Shown: positions 7,403 through 10,068 of the stretch, piece by piece | Layout of the letters: each line of letters begins with the position of its first letter | Numbering within the stretch: the first letter of the stretch is position 1 | Assembly (NCBI GenBank): GCA_900319615.1 | Contig: ONPE01000036.1 | Location: 1 to 10,068 of the forward strand | Reading direction: 5' to 3' | Length of the DNA: 10,068 nt | Source of the DNA: an uncultured Eubacteriales bacterium | GTDB taxonomy: Bacteria > Bacillota > Clostridia > Oscillospirales > Acutalibacteraceae | Notes under the pieces: model-generated | Seen by the model: only the letters and a program-made list of their open reading frames with translations | The model's database searches: none | What the model was told of the DNA's origin: nothing | Program-made: the position numbers and the translations under genes

Positions 7403-7411
7403 ATCATATAT

Positions 7412-7452
7412 CTTCCTTTCAGAGGATTAAGCCTTCCTTTGGGAAAGGAAGG
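7412..7452 (-). promoter_or_regulatory. argJ ribosome site with a competing hairpin arm
   Basis: The argJ ribosome site region GAAAGGAAG (7412-7420) is exactly complementary to CTTCCTTTC in the 5' arm of the repeat's hairpin (7443-7451, minus strand). The arm normally pairs with 7432-7440. The leader can therefore form either the local 9-bp hairpin, leaving the site free, or a 9-bp helix that covers it. The local hairpin has a 3-base loop and should form first; whether the alternative matters is inference. Confidence 0.4.
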
Positions 7453-7596
7453 TGGCGCCCGAAGGGCGACGGATGAATTGTATTATTTGACCGAGTGAGA
7501 ACGAGAAACCGAATTATAAAAAGGTTGGTCGCAACGCTCAATTTATACAATCCCTCAGTCAGCTTACGCTGACAGCTCCCTTTCCCAAAGGGAGCC
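7431..7596 (-). repeat. MITE-like palindromic element, copy 2 (argC-argJ gap), inverted relative to copy 1
   Basis: The 166-bp element occupies most of the 194-bp gap. Hairpins are CCTTCCTTT/AAAGGAAGG (7432-7452), CGCCC/GGGCG (7456-7468), GTCAGC/GCTGAC (7558-7573) and GCTCCCTTT/AAAGGGAGC (7575-7595). Read on the minus strand, its core shares with copy 1 a 15-base run (7542-7556) and the 10-base GCGACCAACC (7523-7532). Flanks are TTAA on the left and TTA on the right; the right TTA is the argC stop codon itself. No transposase ORF is present. Divergence between the copies suggests old, separate insertions. Confidence 0.85.
7513..7541 (-). promoter_or_regulatory. Candidate sigma-A promoter within MITE copy 2, facing argJ
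   Basis: On the minus strand TTGAGC (7536-7541), a 17-bp spacer and a perfect TATAAT (7513-7518) point toward argJ. RNA would start near 7506, leaving a leader of about 104 nt that contains the repeat's terminal hairpins. The corresponding place in copy 1 reads CTGAGT-N17-TAATAT on the opposite strand, a weaker version facing away from argB. Good by consensus; activity is unproven. Confidence 0.5.
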
Positions 7597-8520
7597 TTAG
7601 GCTGTAACCAGCCCTGTATCCTCAGGTAAGCCGAGGCAGATGTTCATGTTCTGGATGGCTGCGCCCGAGGCGCCCTTGCCGAGGTTATCGAAGCGCGAGA
7701 TCAGGGTGATCCTGTCGTCGTTGCCGTACACGGCTACGCACATATCGTCGCGCCCGCTGAATGCAGACGCGCTGATGAAGCCGCCCTCGGTGCTGTCGTC
7801 GTATCGGATAAGTCCGCTGTTGTAGTATTCCTTATACACAGCTTTTATGTCTTCTATGCCGCCTGAGATAACGTCACGCGTGACGCCCACGCTGACCTCC
7901 ATGCCGCTGTAATAGGAGGCGACTATCGGGGAGAACACCGGCTCATGCTCAAGCAGGCTGAGCTTCTTCATCTCGGGGAGGTGCTTGTGAGCCTGCGGCA
8001 GAGCGTAGATACGCGGAGCGTCCAGCAGCGGGTCGCGCCCGTCAGCCTCATACTCGGCGATCATCTTTTTGCCGCCGCCGGAATAGCCGGTAAGGGAGAA
8101 GCACGATAAACGGATATCGGGGCTGAGTATCCCTTTCTCGACCAGCGGACGCACCAGAGCGATGAAGCCGCCGGCGTGACAGCCGGGGTTCGCGATACGC
8201 TTTGACGTCCTTATCAGCTCACGCTGCCCGGTGAGCTCCGGCATACCGTAGATCCAGCCGTCGGCGGTACGGTGGGCGGTGGAGGTGTCGATCACGACGG
8301 TATCGGGGTCGTCGATCAGCGAGACCGCCTCCACAGCCGCCGCGTCGGGCAGACAAAGGAAGCTGACGTCGCTCTTGTTGAGCATCTCAGCACGTGCGGA
8401 GATATCTTTCCGCAATTCTTCGGGGAGGATCAGGAGCTCGATATCCTTGCGCTCGCTGAGCCTCTCTCTTATACGCAGCCCGGTGGTGCCGGCGCTGCCG
8501 TCTATAAATACTTTTGCCAT
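7597..8520 (-). CDS. argC: N-acetyl-gamma-glutamyl-phosphate reductase, short type-2 form
   Basis: ArgC reduces acetylglutamyl phosphate to the semialdehyde with NADPH. The 307 residues include the N-terminal nucleotide loop GSAGTTG (8-14), STAHRT (80-85), the catalytic cysteine in NPGCHAGG (Cys114), SGGGKKMI (147-154), the histidine-rich PQAHKHLPEM (175-184) and the C-terminal GASGAAIQNMN (283-293). Length and the opening MAKVFIDGSAGTTG fit the short 'type 2' ArgC group, as opposed to the type-1 form of about 340 residues in B. subtilis and E. coli. The ATG at 8520 has GGAAGGA (8528-8534) 7 bases upstream. The TAA stop directly abuts MITE copy 2. A complete repeat element separates it from argH. 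Confidence 0.95.
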   Translation of the reverse strand: MAKVFIDGSAGTTGLRIRERLSERKDIELLILPEELRKDISARAEMLNKSDVSFLCLPDAAAVEAVSLIDDPDTVVIDTSTAHRTADGWIYGMPELTGQRELIRTSKRIANPGCHAGGFIALVRPLVEKGILSPDIRLSCFSLTGYSGGGKKMIAEYEADGRDPLLDAPRIYALPQAHKHLPEMKKLSLLEHEPVFSPIVASYYSGMEVSVGVTRDVISGGIEDIKAVYKEYYNSGLIRYDDSTEGGFISASAFSGRDDMCVAVYGNDDRITLISRFDNLGKGASGAAIQNMNICLGLPEDTGLVTA

Positions 8521-8540
8521 AGTCTTATCCTTCCATAGGT

Positions 8541-8758
8541 TTCCCCTTGAGCAAATGCCGATTAATTCGACGTAACAATAACTGTGTCATTGCGAGGGCT
8601 TTAGCCCGTGGCAATCCCCTTGTTATTAATGCCTTGTACAGTGAGATTCTGCTCCTATCAGGGGGATTCCCACGGTCGCGCGACAAGCATGTCGGCGCTC
8701 CCTCGGAATGACAACGAATACGTAAACTGCATTAATCGACAGTTACTTGAGGGGAAGG
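8541..8758. repeat. Composite inverted-repeat region between argC and argH
   Basis: This region fills the 239-bp gap. The outer ends are TTCCCCTTGAG (8541-8551) and CTTGAGGGGAAGG (8746-8758). Next inside, ATTAAT-containing arms (8559-8566; 8731-8738) are also inverted. The innermost unit is the TGTCATT element described separately. The 6-bp direct repeat CTTGAG at 8546-8551 and 8746-8751 brackets 194 bp. Removing that insert would restore a hairpin TTCCCC-TTGA-GGGGAA directly after the argH stop, like the hairpins at the other junctions. A nested insertion into an older hairpin is the simplest reading, but plain imperfect terminal inverted repeats would look similar. Confidence 0.6.
8584..8713. 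repeat. Palindromic TGTCATT[G/C]CGAGGG repeat, 130 bp
   Basis: The ends TGTCATTGCGAGGG (8584-8597) and CCCTCGGAATGACA (8700-8713) are inverted repeats at 13 of 14 positions. A second inverted pair lies inside: CGTGGCAATCCCC (8607-8619) and GGGGATTCCCACG (8662-8674), 12 of 13. This pattern (TGTCATTGCGAG... CGTGGCAATCC...) is a widespread intergenic palindromic repeat in bacterial genomes, including Clostridia. It has no coding capacity and would fold into a long hairpin in the operon mRNA. Confidence 0.8.
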
Positions 8759-8759
8759 C

Positions 8760-10068
8760 TTACAACTGCTCCTTCACAAACTTGATCTGCTGCTCTATCG
8801 AGCGGACAGAGGTGCCGCCGACGGAGTTGCGCTTGTTAACGCAGGTGTACAGGTCGATATCGTCGTACAGATCCTGCTCAAACAGGTCGGAGTATTCCTT
8901 ATACTTTTCGAGGGGCAGGGTCTCGAGCACCTCGTTGTTCGCTATGCAATAGGCGACGATGCTGCCGGATATCTTGTACGCAGATCTGAAGGGCATACCC
9001 TTCTTTGTAAGATAATCGGCGAGGTCGGTCGCGTTGATGAAGCCGCGCTGGGCAGCCTTCTTCATATTCTCTTCCCTGACCTTCATGGTCGAGATCATGC
9101 CGATGAATACGCCGAGCGACATCGAAGCCGTATCCACAGCGTCGAAAACGCCCTCTTTATCCTCCTGCATATCCTTGTTGTACGCGAGAGGCAGACCCTT
9201 GAGCATGGTCAGAGCCGCCATGAGGTCGCCGTATACTCTGCCTGTCTTGCCGCGCACGAGCTCCGCCATATCGGAGTTCTTCTTCTGCGGCATGATGGAT
9301 GAGCCGGTGGTGTACGCGTCGGAGAGCTCGATGAAGCCGAACTCCCAACTCGACCAGAGGATGATCTCTTCGCTAAGCCTTGACAGGTGCATCATGAGTA
9401 TCGAGAGCGCCGACAGCAGCTCTATAACGTAATCTCTGTCAGATACGCCGTCGAGAGAATTCATCGCTATGCCGTCAAAGCCCAGCTGCTCCGCCTCAAA
9501 ATAGCGGTCGGTATCGTAGGTGGTACCGGCGAGCGCGCAGCAGCCGATGGGCGAGATATTCATGCGCTTTTTGCAGTCTGCAAGGCGGTCGAGGTCGCGC
9601 AGGAGCATCATTGCATACGCCATAAGATGATGACCGAACATGATCGGCTGTGCCCTTTGCAGATGGGTGTAGCCGGGCATGATAGCCTCCTTGTACTCGT
9701 CTGCCTTATCGGTGAGGGCGAGGATCAGCTTTGTGATATCCTCGTTCAGCTCCTCGACCCGGTTCATCAGGTACATCCTCAGATCGAGGGCGACCTGATC
9801 GTTCCTCGAGCGGGCTGTGTGCAGCTTCTTGCCGACGTCGCCTACGCGCGAGGTGAGGACCTCCTCGACGAACATATGGATGTCCTCTGCCTCCATGTCT
9901 ATCGGCAGCTTGCCGGTAGTTATATCGTCGAGTATCTGCGCGAGCTCGTCGCAGAGGATGTCTGCCTCCCTGCGCTCGATGATGCCCTGCTTTGCGAGCA
10001 TCTGGGCGTGAGCTATGGAGCCCGTGATATCCTCCTTATACATACGGCTGTCGAAGCCGATGGAGCTG
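8760..10068 (-). CDS. argH: Argininosuccinate lyase (N-terminus outside window)
   Basis: ArgH splits argininosuccinate into arginine and fumarate, the last pathway step; the family is tetrameric and cytoplasmic. A Met codon at 10043 begins 427 residues, but the frame continues to the window edge as SSIGFDSR, which matches the family just before MYKEDI. So about 20 N-terminal residues lie beyond 10068. Counted from that Met, motifs are ARSRNDQ (77-83), PGYTHLQRAQP with the catalytic-region histidine (123-133; His127), and the superfamily signature GSSIMPQKKN (247-256; nt 9276-9305). The residue after KKN is Ser where many family members have Pro. The TAA stop (8760-8762) is followed at once by the composite repeat. 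It is the most upstream operon gene in view. Confidence 0.95.
   Translation of the reverse strand, partial: SSIGFDSRMYKEDITGSIAHAQMLAKQGIIERREADILCDELAQILDDITTGKLPIDMEAEDIHMFVEEVLTSRVGDVGKKLHTARSRNDQVALDLRMYLMNRVEELNEDITKLILALTDKADEYKEAIMPGYTHLQRAQPIMFGHHLMAYAMMLLRDLDRLADCKKRMNISPIGCCALAGTTYDTDRYFEAEQLGFDGIAMNSLDGVSDRDYVIELLSALSILMMHLSRLSEEIILWSSWEFGFIELSDAYTTGSSIMPQKKNSDMAELVRGKTGRVYGDLMAALTMLKGLPLAYNKDMQEDKEGVFDAVDTASMSLGVFIGMISTMKVREENMKKAAQRGFINATDLADYLTKKGMPFRSAYKISGSIVAYCIANNEVLETLPLEKYKEYSDLFEQDLYDDIDLYTCVNKRNSVGGTSVRSIEQQIKFVKEQL

Noticed and set aside
6025..8758. CRISPR array
   Set aside because: The repeats are large, diverged, inverted palindromic elements at gene junctions, not short direct repeats with regular spacers, and no cas gene is present.
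8608..8952. Plus-strand 114-codon open frame across the argC-argH repeat
   Set aside because: It runs from the palindromic repeat into the antisense of argH, with no motif and no ribosome site of note.

Overview
The window is a piece of a bacterial chromosome, most likely from a moderately GC-rich, spore-forming Clostridia lineage (Oscillospirales/Ruminococcaceae-like). The evidence is a full-length spoIIE sporulation phosphatase, a Clostridia-style arginine operon using the ArgJ acetyl-recycling route, strong AGGAGG-type ribosome sites, and intergenic hairpin repeats of the kind scattered through gut Clostridia genomes. The genus is inference; no rRNA or tRNA gene is present to settle it.

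Layout, left to right. Positions 1-419 (+) hold the 3' part of a GNAT acetyltransferase whose start is outside the window. It converges on spoIIE (450-2774, -). The 232-bp gap 2775-3006 carries the argF terminator and a candidate spoIIE promoter. The rest, 3007-10068, is one minus-strand arginine operon read argH-argC-argJ-argB-argD-argF, with argH running off the right edge. The operon promoter and any ArgR operators must lie beyond 10068 and are not visible.

How the genes work together. ArgJ moves acetyl groups from acetylornithine to glutamate. ArgB phosphorylates acetylglutamate, ArgC reduces it to the semialdehyde, ArgD transaminates it to acetylornithine, ArgF makes citrulline and ArgH releases arginine. 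ArgG (argininosuccinate synthase) is the missing step and may sit upstream of argH. argB, argD and argF are joined by 4-base ATGA overlaps. In contrast, the argH-argC, argC-argJ and argJ-argB gaps (239, 194 and 177 bp) are each filled by a palindromic repeat element.

The most unusual structure is this repeat layer. Two diverged copies of one MITE-like element of about 165 bp lie in opposite orientation on either side of argJ. A composite inverted-repeat element of another family sits between argC and argH. In each case the repeat begins within a base of the upstream gene's TAA stop. The argF terminator hairpin matches one end of the MITE at 24 of 25 bases. One MITE copy contains a good sigma-A-like promoter facing argJ. 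I see no CRISPR array, phage gene, transposase, tRNA or rRNA, and no clearly new protein system: the protein-coding content is ordinary, and the interest lies in the intergenic DNA.
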